A DNA stretch of 64,000 nucleotides from Elioraea rosea (lineage in GTDB: Bacteria; Pseudomonadota; Alphaproteobacteria; Acetobacterales; Acetobacteraceae). The notes under the pieces are model-generated. The model searched no databases. It worked only from the letters and a program-made list of their open reading frames with translations, and was not told where the DNA came from. The DNA lies in contig NZ_VFAC01000017.1 of the NCBI RefSeq assembly GCF_007644105.1, positions 1 through 64,000 of the forward strand, in the 5' to 3' direction. Made by a program: the position numbers and the translations under genes. Positions 32,232 to 40,639 of this stretch are shown piece after piece (position 1 is the stretch's first letter; each line of letters opens with the position of its first letter).

Positions 32232-33416
32232 ATGGCTGACGCACGATCACGCGCCCGCCCGGTCAGCGACGCGGACGAGCGGGCGGAAGGGACGCTCGCA
32301 CGCCTGCGCGAGGCGGATGCTCCCGCACCCGATGCCGCTGCCCCGGCCAGGCCGAGCGTCGCGCAGCGCCAGCGCAGGCGGATCGCGCTCCTGGTCCTCG
32401 GCCCGCTCGTGCTCGCCGTGGTGGGGCTGCATCTCTACCTCTCCGGCGGCCGCTTCGTGACGACGGACAATGCCTATGTGCGGGCCGAGCGCATCGACAT
32501 CGCCACCGACGTGCCGGGCTTCGTCGCCCAGCTCGCCGTGCGCGAGAACGAGGCGGTCGCGGAAGGCCAGCTCCTGTTCCGCCTCGACGACGAGCCCTAC
32601 CGCATCGCTCTCGCCGGCGCGCTCGCCCGGCTCGATGGGGTGCGCAACGAGATCACCACGCTCCAGGCGACCTATCGCGGCAAGCTCGCCGAGCTCACCC
32701 AGGCGCGCACCGATGTCGCCTTCTACGAGGCGCAGTTCCGCCGCCAGCAGGAGCTGTCCGGCCGCGGCGTCGCCGCCCAGGCAGCGCTCGACCAGGCGCG
32801 GCGCGATGTCGATGCCGCCCATGCGCGCGTCCTGGTGGCCGAACGCCAGGCGGAGGTGACGCTCGCCGCTCTCGGCGGCACGCCCGATGCCTCGCCAGAC
32901 CGCCACCCGAGGGTGCAGGAAGCGCAGGCCGCCGTCGGCCGGGCGGAGCGTGATCTCCGCCGCACGCGCGTCCACGCCCCTGTTGCCGGCATCGTCACCC
33001 GCGTCGACCATCTGCCCGAGGGCGCCTACCTCCCTGCCGAGCGCGCAGCCTTCGTGCTCGTCGCGACGGAGCGGCTCTGGGTGGAGGCGAGCCCGAAGGA
33101 AACCGCTCTCACCCACGTCAAGGTCGGCGACCGCGCGACGGTGCGCGTCGACACCTATCCCGGCCGCCCGATCGCCGCACGTGTGGCGAGCATCAGCCCG
33201 GCCTCGGGGGCGGAGTTCGCGGTGCTTCCGCCGCAGAACGCCTCCGGCAACTGGGTGAAGGTGGTCCAGCGCATCCCCGTACGCCTCGCGCTCGAGCTGC
33301 CCGAGGATGGGCCGACGCTGCGCGCGGGGATGAGCGTCACGGTCGAGGTCGATACGGGCGAGACACGAAGTCTGGGAGGCCTGTTGGACTGGCTGCGCCG
33401 GCAGGCGCCGTTCTAG
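32232..33416 (+). CDS. emrA: HlyD/EmrA-family membrane fusion protein
   Basis: A 394-residue periplasmic adaptor. One N-terminal membrane anchor (IALLVLGPLVLAVVGLHLYL) is followed by a lipoyl/biotinyl-like domain (TDNAYVRAERIDIATDVPGFV). A long alpha-hairpin coiled coil (about 115-200) and a second lipoyl half plus beta-barrel (RTRVHAPVAGIVTRVDHLPEG) complete it. It starts at ATG 32232; the family length of about 390 supports this. It is 5 bp from the MFS partner gene and links it to an outer-membrane channel, which is not encoded here. Confidence 0.93.
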   Translation: MADARSRARPVSDADERAEGTLARLREADAPAPDAAAPARPSVAQRQRRRIALLVLGPLVLAVVGLHLYLSGGRFVTTDNAYVRAERIDIATDVPGFVAQLAVRENEAVAEGQLLFRLDDEPYRIALAGALARLDGVRNEITTLQATYRGKLAELTQARTDVAFYEAQFRRQQELSGRGVAAQAALDQARRDVDAAHARVLVAERQAEVTLAALGGTPDASPDRHPRVQEAQAAVGRAERDLRRTRVHAPVAGIVTRVDHLPEGAYLPAERAAFVLVATERLWVEASPKETALTHVKVGDRATVRVDTYPGRPIAARVASISPASGAEFAVLPPQNASGNWVKVVQRIPVRLALELPEDGPTLRAGMSVTVEVDTGETRSLGGLLDWLRRQAPF

Positions 33417-33421
33417 GGCCG

Positions 33422-34990
33422 ATGCAGGAGCCGCCCCCACCCCCGGCGCGGCGCGGCGTGCTCAGCCTCTGCGTGATGCTCGCCGTGATCATGCAGATCC
33501 TCGACACGACGATGGCGACGATCGCGCTGCCCTACATGATGGGCTCGCTGTCCGCGACGATCGACCAGATCAACTGGGTGCTCACCTCCTACATCGTCGC
33601 CGCCGCGATCTCGACGCCGCTCAGCGGCTATCTCGCGGGCCGCTTCGGGCGCCGCACCGTCCTGATGGTGACGATCACCGGCTTCACGATCAGCTCGATG
33701 CTGTCCGGCATGGCGGGCTCGCTCGAGCAGATGGTGGTGTTCCGGCTGATGCAGGGCGCGTTCGGCGCGCCGCTCGTTCCGCTGTCGCAGGCGACGATGC
33801 TCGACAGCTACCCGCGCGAACAGCACGGCTCGGCGATGGCGCTGTTCGGCGTGGGCGTGATGGTCGGGCCGGTGCTCGGGCCAACCTTGGGTGGGATCCT
33901 CACCGAATACCTGCACTGGCGCTGGGTGTTCTACATCAACGTGCCGGTCGGCGCGGTGGCGTTCCTCGGCATCTCCACGGTGATGCCGCGCAGCGCGCCC
34001 AGCCGCGTCGGATTCGACTGGTTCGGCTTCGCAACGCTCGGCATCGCCGTCGGCTCGTTCCAGCTGATGCTCGACCGTGGCGAGCGCCTGAACTGGTTCG
34101 ATTCCTCGCTCATCGTCACGCTCGCCGCCCTGGCAGCGCTCGGGCTCTATCTCTTCGTCGTGCATACGGCGACGGCGAGGCGCCCCTTCATCGACCCGCG
34201 CCTGTTCAAGGACCGCAACTTCGTCCTCGGCATGGGGTTCATCTTCGTCGTCGGCATCCTCCTGCTCGCGACGATCGCGCTCCTGTCGCCGTTCCTGCAG
34301 TCGATGCTCGGCTACCCGGTGCTGACGGCGGGGCTGATCACCTCTCCGCGCGGGGCAGGCACGATGCTGTCGATGCTTCTCGTCGGCCGGCTGATCTCGC
34401 GCTTCGACCCGCGGCTCCTGCTCGGATTCGGCTTCACCTGCGCGGCCGTGTCGCTCGCGGAGATGGCGCGCTTCACGCCGGAGGTGTCGCAGACCACGCT
34501 GATCGTCATCGGCATGATCCAGGGCTTCGGCCTCGGCTTCCTGTTCGTTCCGCTGACGACCATCACCTTCTCGACGCTGCCTGCGGACCTGCGCAACCAG
34601 GGCACGGCGATGTACAGCCTGATGCGCAATCTCGGCGCAAGCATCGGCATCGCGGTGGTGATCTTCCTGCTCGTGCGCGACACCCAGGCGATCCAGGCCG
34701 GCCTCGTCGCGCACGTCACGCCGTTCAACCCCGCGCTTCGGCTTCCCGGCGTCGCGGAGCATTGGAACCTCGACACGGTTGGGGGGCGGATGGCGCTGTC
34801 GGAGGAGGTGTTCCGACAGGCGCGCGCGATCGCCTATGCGCGCGACTTCGGGCGGCTCAGCCTGCTCGCGCTGGCCGCGATCCCGTTCACGCTCCTGCTG
34901 CAGCGCCCCGGGCGGGGAGCGCCCGCCGGTGGGGATCGCGTCGCGCCCGGCGACGCCCCCCGTGGCGCTACCGGAAGCGCTGGAGCCTGA
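33422..34990 (+). CDS. emrB: EmrB/QacA-family MFS multidrug efflux transporter (DHA2, 14 TM)
   Basis: A 522-residue drug:H+ antiporter. The N terminus has the DHA2 motif LDTTMATIALPYMMGSLS, then motif A-like GYLAGRFGRRTVL and motif C-like region GVGVMVGPVLGPTLGG. Fourteen hydrophobic segments can be counted. With EmrA it should expel hydrophobic compounds across both membranes. It ends in a convergent 23-bp overlap with the FAD oxidoreductase gene. No MarR regulator is adjacent. Confidence 0.94.
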   Translation: MQEPPPPPARRGVLSLCVMLAVIMQILDTTMATIALPYMMGSLSATIDQINWVLTSYIVAAAISTPLSGYLAGRFGRRTVLMVTITGFTISSMLSGMAGSLEQMVVFRLMQGAFGAPLVPLSQATMLDSYPREQHGSAMALFGVGVMVGPVLGPTLGGILTEYLHWRWVFYINVPVGAVAFLGISTVMPRSAPSRVGFDWFGFATLGIAVGSFQLMLDRGERLNWFDSSLIVTLAALAALGLYLFVVHTATARRPFIDPRLFKDRNFVLGMGFIFVVGILLLATIALLSPFLQSMLGYPVLTAGLITSPRGAGTMLSMLLVGRLISRFDPRLLLGFGFTCAAVSLAEMARFTPEVSQTTLIVIGMIQGFGLGFLFVPLTTITFSTLPADLRNQGTAMYSLMRNLGASIGIAVVIFLLVRDTQAIQAGLVAHVTPFNPALRLPGVAEHWNLDTVGGRMALSEEVFRQARAIAYARDFGRLSLLALAAIPFTLLLQRPGRGAPAGGDRVAPGDAPRGATGSAGA

Positions 34991-36272
34991 ACCCGGACGG
35001 GTCGACGACGGGCGGCGCCCCGGTCGCGAGATCGGCCGCAAGCCTTCCCGCGCCTGGGCCGATGCCGAAGCCGTGGCCGCTGAACCCGGAGGCGACGACG
35101 AGCCCCGGCAGCGCGTCGACCGGCGAGATCACCGGAACCTCGTCCGGCGTCTGGTCGATCCAGCCGGCCCAGAGCCGGGCCGCGCCTATGCCGGCGAGCT
35201 TGGGATAGGCCGCGACGATCTCGCGCAGCGCGGGCTCGACGATGCTCGCCTTGGGCCTGGGGTCGAGCACGCGGATCCTCTCGAACACGGTCGGGCGGTC
35301 GAACGACCACGTGCCGTGCCACGCATCCGGCCCCTCGAAGAACGACCTGCCGAGGCGGAGCTCGACGAGGTTCCAGCGCTTGAACAGCGTCGGCAGGAAG
35401 TGGCGCGCGTGGCGGATTCCGGCCGGGGTCAGCTCGAGCCGCCCGCGCGCCTTCGCCGCGACGATGTAGCCGCCGTCGAGCAGCGGCGTGAGGATGAAGT
35501 CTGGCGTGTTGAGGCCGCCCGCGCTCACCCGCTCCACCGGCGTCGTTGCGAAAACGGTCGAGTGCACGGAGGCCTGCGGCATGTCGATGCCGTGGCGGCG
35601 GAGGAACATCGAGCTCCACGCCCCTCCGGCGAGGATCACCGCATCCGCCCCGATCCGCCCCTTCTCGGTGAACACGCCCGAGATGCGGCCGCCGGTCGTG
35701 TCGAGGCCACGCGCGGCGCAGTTCTGGTGGAGCGTGACGCCGAGCGCGCGCGCCGCGCGGGCCAACGCGGGGGCTGCCATCGCAGGCTCGGCGCGCCCGT
35801 CGCGCGGCGAGACGACGCCGCCGATCCAGTCCTGCTCGTTGCCGGGCGTGAGGCTCTTCGCCTCCTCCGGCCCGACGATGCGCGCCTGCACCTGGTAGGC
35901 GCGCGCCATGTCGAGCCAGGCCTGCCACGCGGCGAGTTGCTTCGGGTCCTTGGTGACGTAGACATTGCCGTTGCGGCGGAGCCCCATGTCGGCGCCGATC
36001 TCGGCCGGCAGCCTGTCCCAGAGCTCCTGGCTGTGCTGCATGAGCGGGATCTCCCGCTCGTCTCGGTTGAAGGTGCGGCACCAGCCCCAGTTCCGGCTCG
36101 ACTGCTCGCCCGCCACGACACCTTTCTCGAGGAGCGCGACCGAGTGGCCGCGCCTGGCGAGCGCATAGGCGGCGGCGACCCCGATCATGCCTGCGCCGAT
36201 GATCACGACATCCGCCCTCGCGGGAAGAGAGGCATCGCTCTCGACCAGATCGAGGTTCCGCGTGGCGACCAT
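34968..36272 (-). CDS. FAD-dependent oxidoreductase (DAO / glycine oxidase family)
   Basis: A 434-residue flavoprotein with GGGGGG upstream of ATG 36272. The FAD dinucleotide-binding motif is VVIIGAGMIGVAAAYALARRG. The DAO fold continues through SSRNWGWCRTF and the C-terminal FAD contacts (VASGFSGHGFGIGPGAG). Relatives oxidise secondary or tertiary amines such as sarcosine, glycine or D-amino acids; the substrate is unknown. It overlaps the convergent emrB by 23 bp. It lies 76 bp downstream of the ArsR-type regulator stop on the same strand. Confidence 0.88.
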   Translation of the reverse strand: MVATRNLDLVESDASLPARADVVIIGAGMIGVAAAYALARRGHSVALLEKGVVAGEQSSRNWGWCRTFNRDEREIPLMQHSQELWDRLPAEIGADMGLRRNGNVYVTKDPKQLAAWQAWLDMARAYQVQARIVGPEEAKSLTPGNEQDWIGGVVSPRDGRAEPAMAAPALARAARALGVTLHQNCAARGLDTTGGRISGVFTEKGRIGADAVILAGGAWSSMFLRRHGIDMPQASVHSTVFATTPVERVSAGGLNTPDFILTPLLDGGYIVAAKARGRLELTPAGIRHARHFLPTLFKRWNLVELRLGRSFFEGPDAWHGTWSFDRPTVFERIRVLDPRPKASIVEPALREIVAAYPKLAGIGAARLWAGWIDQTPDEVPVISPVDALPGLVVASGFSGHGFGIGPGAGRLAADLATGAPPVVDPSGFRLQRFR

Positions 36273-36348
36273 CAGCCCCCCTTCGTGCCCGTTGCGTGCC
36301 GCAGCATGCCGCGCACGCAGCGTTTCGTCATGACCCCGGCGGGGGAAC

Positions 36349-36672
36349 TCAGGCCTCCGATGCGCAGTAGAGGCGATGCAGCGTGTCGAGCATCGCCCGG
36401 ACCTCGTCGTTCGCCACGCGGTAGTAGATCGTCTGGCCCTCGCGGCGCGTCGCCACGAGGCGAAGGGCGCGCATCCGGGCGAGATGCTGCGACAGAGCCG
36501 CCGGGGCGAGGCCGACGAGGTTTGCGAGTTCGCCGACGGATTTCTCGCCGCCATGCAGGTGGCAGAGCGCCATGAGCCGCCGACCATTGGCGAGCGCGCC
36601 AAGCAGGCGGGAGGCGTCCGCGAGCCGTGGCTCGATCGCCGACGGCGAGACAGGGAGGGAAGCAGCTTTCAT
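36349..36672 (-). CDS. ArsR-family repressor of the SqrR/BigR (persulfide-sensing) type
   Basis: A 107-residue winged-helix regulator. The recognition region is SVGELANLVGLAPAALSQHLARMRAL and the wing is TRREGQTIYYRV. It has two cysteines, Cys37 (MALCHLHGG) and Cys103 (LYCASEA). Their spacing of 66 equals that of the sulfane-sulfur sensors SqrR (Cys41/Cys107) and BigR. The metal-binding CVC motif of ArsR/SmtB is absent. It diverges from DUF2892 and YeeE/YedE transporter genes over a palindrome, as PigS and BigR do with their targets. So it likely represses them until reactive sulfur species form a polysulfide bridge. Confidence 0.85.
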   Translation of the reverse strand: MKAASLPVSPSAIEPRLADASRLLGALANGRRLMALCHLHGGEKSVGELANLVGLAPAALSQHLARMRALRLVATRREGQTIYYRVANDEVRAMLDTLHRLYCASEA

Positions 36673-36673
36673 C

Positions 36674-36712
36674 TTGACACCTTAGTATATTCGCAGATAC
36701 TAATCTATAGGT
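36674..36712. promoter_or_regulatory. Divergent promoter with palindromic operator for the sulfur module
   Basis: An AT-rich 58-bp gap. On the plus strand, TTGACA (36674-36679) is a perfect -35, with GATACT (36696-36701) 16 bp on as -10. The inverted repeat TTAGTAT-N8-ATACTAA (36682-36703) covers the spacer and -10. On the minus strand TATACT (36689-36684) is a good -10 for the regulator gene, whose ATG is only about 11 bp further. ATTC-N8-TAAT inside it resembles the ATTC-N8-GAAT pattern reported for SqrR. One bound dimer could block both promoters. Confidence 0.75.
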
Positions 36713-36730
36713 TCATCAGAGGAGGCCAGC

Positions 36731-36958
36731 ATGGTCGCCAATATCGGCTCGCTCGACAGGACGGTCCGCTTCGTGCTCGGGGCGGTCCTGCTCGCAGCCC
36801 CCTTCGTTCCCCCGGCGGCCGCCGCGCTTGCCAACCTCGGCGCCTGGCGCTACGCGGTCGCGGCCGTCGGCGCAGTCCTTATTCTCACCGCCCTTCTGCG
36901 CGTCTGCCCCGCCTATTCGCTGTTCGGCATCCGCACCTGCGAGATCGGCAGGTCCTGA
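36731..36958 (+). CDS. DUF2892 (YgaP-like transmembrane) protein
   Basis: A 75-residue protein with GAGGAGG upstream. NIGSLDRTVRFVLGAVLLA at the start and the end LRVCPAYSLFGIRTC are the DUF2892 hallmarks. Two hydrophobic helices are present. In YgaP this domain anchors a rhodanese sulfurtransferase to the membrane; here no rhodanese is fused. First gene of the sulfur-transport operon under the divergent ArsR-type repressor, 1 bp ahead of the YeeE/YedE gene. Confidence 0.9.
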   Translation: MVANIGSLDRTVRFVLGAVLLAAPFVPPAAAALANLGAWRYAVAAVGAVLILTALLRVCPAYSLFGIRTCEIGRS

Positions 36959-36959
36959 C

Positions 36960-37388
36960 GTGACGGCGACGGAGTTCACACCGCTCGCCTCGCTTCTCGG
37001 AGGCGGGCTGATCGGCCTCGCCGCCGTGATGCTGTTCGCAAGCCACGGCCGCATCGCCGGCATCAGCGGCATCGCCTCGCGGCTGATCCTGCCCGAGCCG
37101 GGCGGTGACCGATGGGGGCGGTTCGCCTTCATCGCGGGCCTCGTGGCCGCGCCGATGCTCGTCGCCGCCGCCAGCGGCGAGGCGGTGCACCAGACCATCG
37201 CTGCGGCAACACCGGTGCTGGTCGCGGCAGGGCTGCTCGTCGGGTTTGGGGCTGTCCTCGGCAACGGATGCACCTCCGGCCACGGCGTGTGCGGCCTCGC
37301 GCGGCTCTCCGTCCGCTCCCTGGTCGCGACGGCCGTGTTCATGGCAGCCGGGCTTGCCACCGTGTTCCTCACGAGGCACGTGCTGTGA
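36960..37388 (+). CDS. pmpA: YeeE/YedE-family sulfur transporter half (PmpA-like)
   Basis: A 142-residue membrane protein starting at GTG 36960. It has about four helices and the family signature GNGCTSGHGVCGLARLS, whose cysteines bind or relay the sulfur substrate in thiosulfate transporters of this fold. It is a half-length member, completed by the next gene, which it overlaps by GTGA. PmpA/PmpB pairs occur next to BigR/PigS-type regulators and are predicted carriers of sulfur compounds. The transported species (thiosulfate, sulfide, persulfide) is not known. Confidence 0.88.
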   Translation: MTATEFTPLASLLGGGLIGLAAVMLFASHGRIAGISGIASRLILPEPGGDRWGRFAFIAGLVAAPMLVAAASGEAVHQTIAAATPVLVAAGLLVGFGAVLGNGCTSGHGVCGLARLSVRSLVATAVFMAAGLATVFLTRHVL

Positions 37389-37849
37389 GGGGCGCGCTCT
37401 CCATCGCCGCGCAGTTCGTCGCCGGGCTCGTCTTCGGCCTCGGGCTGATCCTTGCCGGCATGGCGGACCCCGCGAAGGTGCTCAATTTCCTCGACCTCGG
37501 CGGCATCGCCACGGGGCTGTGGGACCCGAGTCTCGCCTTCGTCCTGGGTGGCGGTGTCGCCGTCGCCTTCATCGGCTTCCGCCTTGCCCGGCGCACGGGG
37601 CGCCCGGTCTTCGCCGGGGCGTTTCCCGCCCCACCCTCGGCGCAGGTCGACCGGCAGCTGATCATCGGGCCGGCGCTGTTCGGCATCGGCTGGGGGCTCG
37701 CGGGCCTTTGCCCGGGCCCTGCCTTCGTCACGCTCGGCATCGGCAGCGGCAAGGGCATCGCCTTCGTCGCAGCGATGGTCCTCGGCATGGCCGCGGCGAG
37801 GCTCGTGCTCGACCGCCAGCCGGCAATCGGACTTCCCGCCTCGCGCTGA
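37385..37849 (+). CDS. pmpB: YeeE/YedE-family sulfur transporter half (PmpB-like, DUF6691)
   Basis: A 154-residue membrane protein starting at GTG 37385, overlapping the pmpA stop. The start (AAQFVAGLVFGLGLILAGMADPAKVLNFLD) and GLCPGPAF with one Cys are typical of the second half of this two-gene transporter. About four helices. It should pair with PmpA into a pseudo-symmetric channel. Last gene of the module before the sugar dehydrogenase 78 bp downstream. Confidence 0.88.
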   Translation: MRGALSIAAQFVAGLVFGLGLILAGMADPAKVLNFLDLGGIATGLWDPSLAFVLGGGVAVAFIGFRLARRTGRPVFAGAFPAPPSAQVDRQLIIGPALFGIGWGLAGLCPGPAFVTLGIGSGKGIAFVAAMVLGMAAARLVLDRQPAIGLPASR

Positions 37850-37927
37850 GCCGGCCGCACGGCCGTGCCTCGCTTGCGCCATGCGGCGCATCGCGTAGCC
37901 TTCCGTCTCCTTCCCCACGGAGATGGC

Positions 37928-39235
37928 ATGGTGAGCTTCTCGAGCATGTTTGCGCAGGTCGTCGCGGTCGTCGGCGGTACGGCACTGCGGCTTCGCCGTA
38001 TGCGCGACGGCGAACCGACGCCCGCCTGGGGCGAGGCGCCGACCATTCCGCAGGGCAAGCCGCAAGGTGCCATCCCCACGCTCAAGATGCCGACCGCGCG
38101 CGGCTGGGACGACGGCCAGGCGCCGGTCGCCGCGCCGGGCCTCAAGGTCAATGCCTTCGCGCGGGGGCTCCAGCATCCGCGCTGGATCCACGTGCTCGAC
38201 AATGGGGACGTGCTGGTTGCCGAGGCCTCGAGCGTGCCGCGGACGAAGATGCGCAACGTGTTCGACTACGCGATGGTCAGCACGCTGCGCCGCGCGAAGG
38301 CGACGGGCGAGAGCGCGAACCGCATCACGCTCCTTCGCGACCGCGACGGCGATGGCGTGGCCGAGACACAGCTCGTGTTCCTGGAGGGGCTGAACCAGCC
38401 CTTCGGCATGGCGCAGCTCGGCGATCGCTTCTATGTCGGCAACACCGACGGCGTGGTCGAATTCCCCTACGCGCAGGGGGCGGACCGCATCACCGCGCCA
38501 GGCCGCAAGATCGTCGACTTCAAGCCCGCCGGGCACTGGACGCGAAGCCTCCTGGCGAGCCCGGACGGGCGGAAGCTGTACGCGGGCGTCGGTTCGCTCT
38601 CCAACATTGGCGACAATGGGATGGAGGTGGAGGAGGGCCGGGCCGCGATCTGGGAGCTCGATCTCGAGACAGGCGCGAGCCGCATCTTCGCGAACGGGCT
38701 GCGCAACGCCGTCGGGCTCGCCTGGGAGCCGCGCACCGGCGTGCTGTGGACGGTTGTGAACGAGCGCGACGGCCTGGGCGACGAGACGCCGCCCGACTAC
38801 CTGACCTCGGTGCAGGAGGGTGGGTTCTACGGCTGGCCCTATTGCTACTGGGACAGGGTGGTGGATGACCGCGTGCCGCAGGATCCGGAGATGGTGGCCC
38901 GCGCGATCACGCCCGACTACGCGCTCGGTGGCCACACCGCCTCGCTCGGCCTTTGCTGGGTTCCGGCCGGAACCCTGCCCGGGTTCCCCGAGGGCATGGC
39001 GATCGGCCAGCACGGCTCGTGGAACCGCAGCACGCTGAGCGGCTACAAGCTGGTGTTCGTCCCGTTCGAGAACGGCCGCCCCTCAGGCCCGGCCCGCGAC
39101 ATCCTCTCGGGCTTCCTCGCGCCCGATGAGTCGGTGTCCTACGGCCGGCCGGTGGGCGTCACGCTCGGGCCGGACCGATCCCTCCTGATGGCCGACGACG
39201 TGGGGGATGTCATCTGGCGCGTGACGGGGGCATAG
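37928..39235 (+). CDS. PQQ-dependent sugar dehydrogenase (sorbosone dehydrogenase type)
   Basis: A 435-residue six-bladed beta-propeller enzyme of the soluble-GDH/sorbosone dehydrogenase family. Blade motifs: PRWIHVLDNGDVLVAEA, LLASPDGRKLYAGVGS, NGLRNAVGLAWEP and GGHTASLGLCW. The N terminus has one hydrophobic segment that may be an uncleaved anchor or signal. GGAG precedes ATG 37928. Such enzymes oxidise aldoses or sorbosone in the periplasm and feed electrons to the respiratory chain. Its link to the sulfur operon upstream is probably only positional. No PQQ biosynthesis genes are in the window. Confidence 0.85.
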   Translation: MVSFSSMFAQVVAVVGGTALRLRRMRDGEPTPAWGEAPTIPQGKPQGAIPTLKMPTARGWDDGQAPVAAPGLKVNAFARGLQHPRWIHVLDNGDVLVAEASSVPRTKMRNVFDYAMVSTLRRAKATGESANRITLLRDRDGDGVAETQLVFLEGLNQPFGMAQLGDRFYVGNTDGVVEFPYAQGADRITAPGRKIVDFKPAGHWTRSLLASPDGRKLYAGVGSLSNIGDNGMEVEEGRAAIWELDLETGASRIFANGLRNAVGLAWEPRTGVLWTVVNERDGLGDETPPDYLTSVQEGGFYGWPYCYWDRVVDDRVPQDPEMVARAITPDYALGGHTASLGLCWVPAGTLPGFPEGMAIGQHGSWNRSTLSGYKLVFVPFENGRPSGPARDILSGFLAPDESVSYGRPVGVTLGPDRSLLMADDVGDVIWRVTGA

Positions 39236-39321
39236 GCGGGAGGCTGGCAGCCGTCCCCGACGGGATGGGGGTCCGCTCAGGGTCCGCTGGGGATAACCGT
39301 GCTGTCGCCGTCGCCGGGGAA

Positions 39322-39397
<76 letters not shown>

Positions 39398-39496
39398 CCG
39401 GCAGGGGCCGAGACCCCCGCAAGGCCCGGCGCTATAGCAAAGCCCCCCCAGCGTGTCGAGTGCCGGGGGAGGCGACAGGCACGCCCGAGCGGCAGG

Positions 39497-40639
39497 TCAG
39501 GCCTGCTGCTCGCCCTCGATCTCGACGTCCCGGTGCACGTGCACGCTCATCAGCACGCCGAAGCCGATCATCACCGTGATCATCGCCGACCCGCCGTGGC
39601 TGACCAGCGGAAGCGGCACGCCACCGACCGGGATCGCCCCCATCACCATCGCGATGTTGACGAAAACGTAGAGGAAGAAATTGGTGGTGATGCCCACCGC
39701 CACCAGCCGGCCGAACTGGTGGCGGCAGGAGAAGGCCATCGCGAGCCCGTTGAGCACCACGAGCAGGTTGAGGCCGAGCAGCGCCGCGGCACCGGCGAAG
39801 CCGAACTCCTCGGCCAGCATGGTAAAGATGAAGTCGGTCTGCTTCTCGGGCAGGAAGTTCAGCTGGCTCTGCGTTCCCTGCACGAAGCCCTGGCCGAACA
39901 TGCCGCCCGAGCCGAGCGCGATCTTCGACTGGATGATGTGATAGCCGGTACCGAGCGGGTCGCTCTCCGGGTTCAGGAAGGTGAGGATCCGGTTCTTCTG
40001 GTAGTCGTGCAGGCTCTCGTAGGCGATCGGCGCAGCGACGGCGACGGCCCCGCCGACGAGCGCGAACTTCCAGAGCCTGACGCCGGCGACGAACAGCATC
40101 ACGCCCGCGAGCATGCAGGTGATCAGCGCGTTGCCGAGGTTGGGCTGGCGCAGGACCATCACGACCGGCACGGCCACCGCGATCAGCGGCGGAATCAGGA
40201 AGAGCGGGTTCCCCACCCGCTCGATGCTCGCGCGGTGGAACCAGGAGGCGAGAGCGATCACGAGGAAGATCTTCATCAGCTCGGAGGGCTGCACCTGGAT
40301 CGGGCCGAGATCGAGCCAACGCTGCGCCCCCTTGCCCACCGCGCCATGCAGCGCGACGAGAACGAGAAGCCCGATGCCGAGGAGATAGAGCGGCCAGGCG
40401 AGCTTCAGGATCAGGCGGATGTCGACGAGCGCGATCGAGAGCATCAGCAGCACGCCGAAGCCGAAGCGCAGGCCGTGGCGGAAGGCCCAGGGCTCCGGGC
40501 TACCGCCGGCGGCGGAATAGAGCATCGCGTAGCCCGTGCCGGCGAGAAGGCAGAGCAGGACGATGAAGGGCCAGCTCACCGAGGCAAGCTTCTCGCCGAA
40601 ACCCATGCCGCGGTCGCGCGTGAGCGTCCGCTGCATCAT
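39497..40639 (-). CDS. rodA: Rod shape-determining protein RodA (SEDS glycosyltransferase)
   Basis: A 380-residue SEDS-family peptidoglycan polymerase with about ten helices. Conserved blocks: GAQRWLDLGPIQVQPSELMKI, RQPNLGNALIT, TDFIFTMLAEEFGF and GVPLPLVSHGGSAM. It polymerises lipid II during elongation together with PBP2. The start ATG-ATG (40639/40636) overlaps the mrdA stop, so the two are coupled. Last gene of the mre/mrd operon. Confidence 0.97.
   Translation of the reverse strand: MMQRTLTRDRGMGFGEKLASVSWPFIVLLCLLAGTGYAMLYSAAGGSPEPWAFRHGLRFGFGVLLMLSIALVDIRLILKLAWPLYLLGIGLLVLVALHGAVGKGAQRWLDLGPIQVQPSELMKIFLVIALASWFHRASIERVGNPLFLIPPLIAVAVPVVMVLRQPNLGNALITCMLAGVMLFVAGVRLWKFALVGGAVAVAAPIAYESLHDYQKNRILTFLNPESDPLGTGYHIIQSKIALGSGGMFGQGFVQGTQSQLNFLPEKQTDFIFTMLAEEFGFAGAAALLGLNLLVVLNGLAMAFSCRHQFGRLVAVGITTNFFLYVFVNIAMVMGAIPVGGVPLPLVSHGGSAMITVMIGFGVLMSVHVHRDVEIEGEQQA

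Noticed and set aside
36716-39013. A 765-codon minus-strand open frame opposite the sulfur module and the sugar dehydrogenase
   Set aside because: It crosses four real genes with clear homology and ribosome sites; no domain is visible in it.
39269-39288. Direct repeat GGGTCCGCT twice near tRNA-Lys, as a possible attachment site
   Set aside because: It does not match the tRNA 3' end, the copies are 2 bp apart and no integrase is present.
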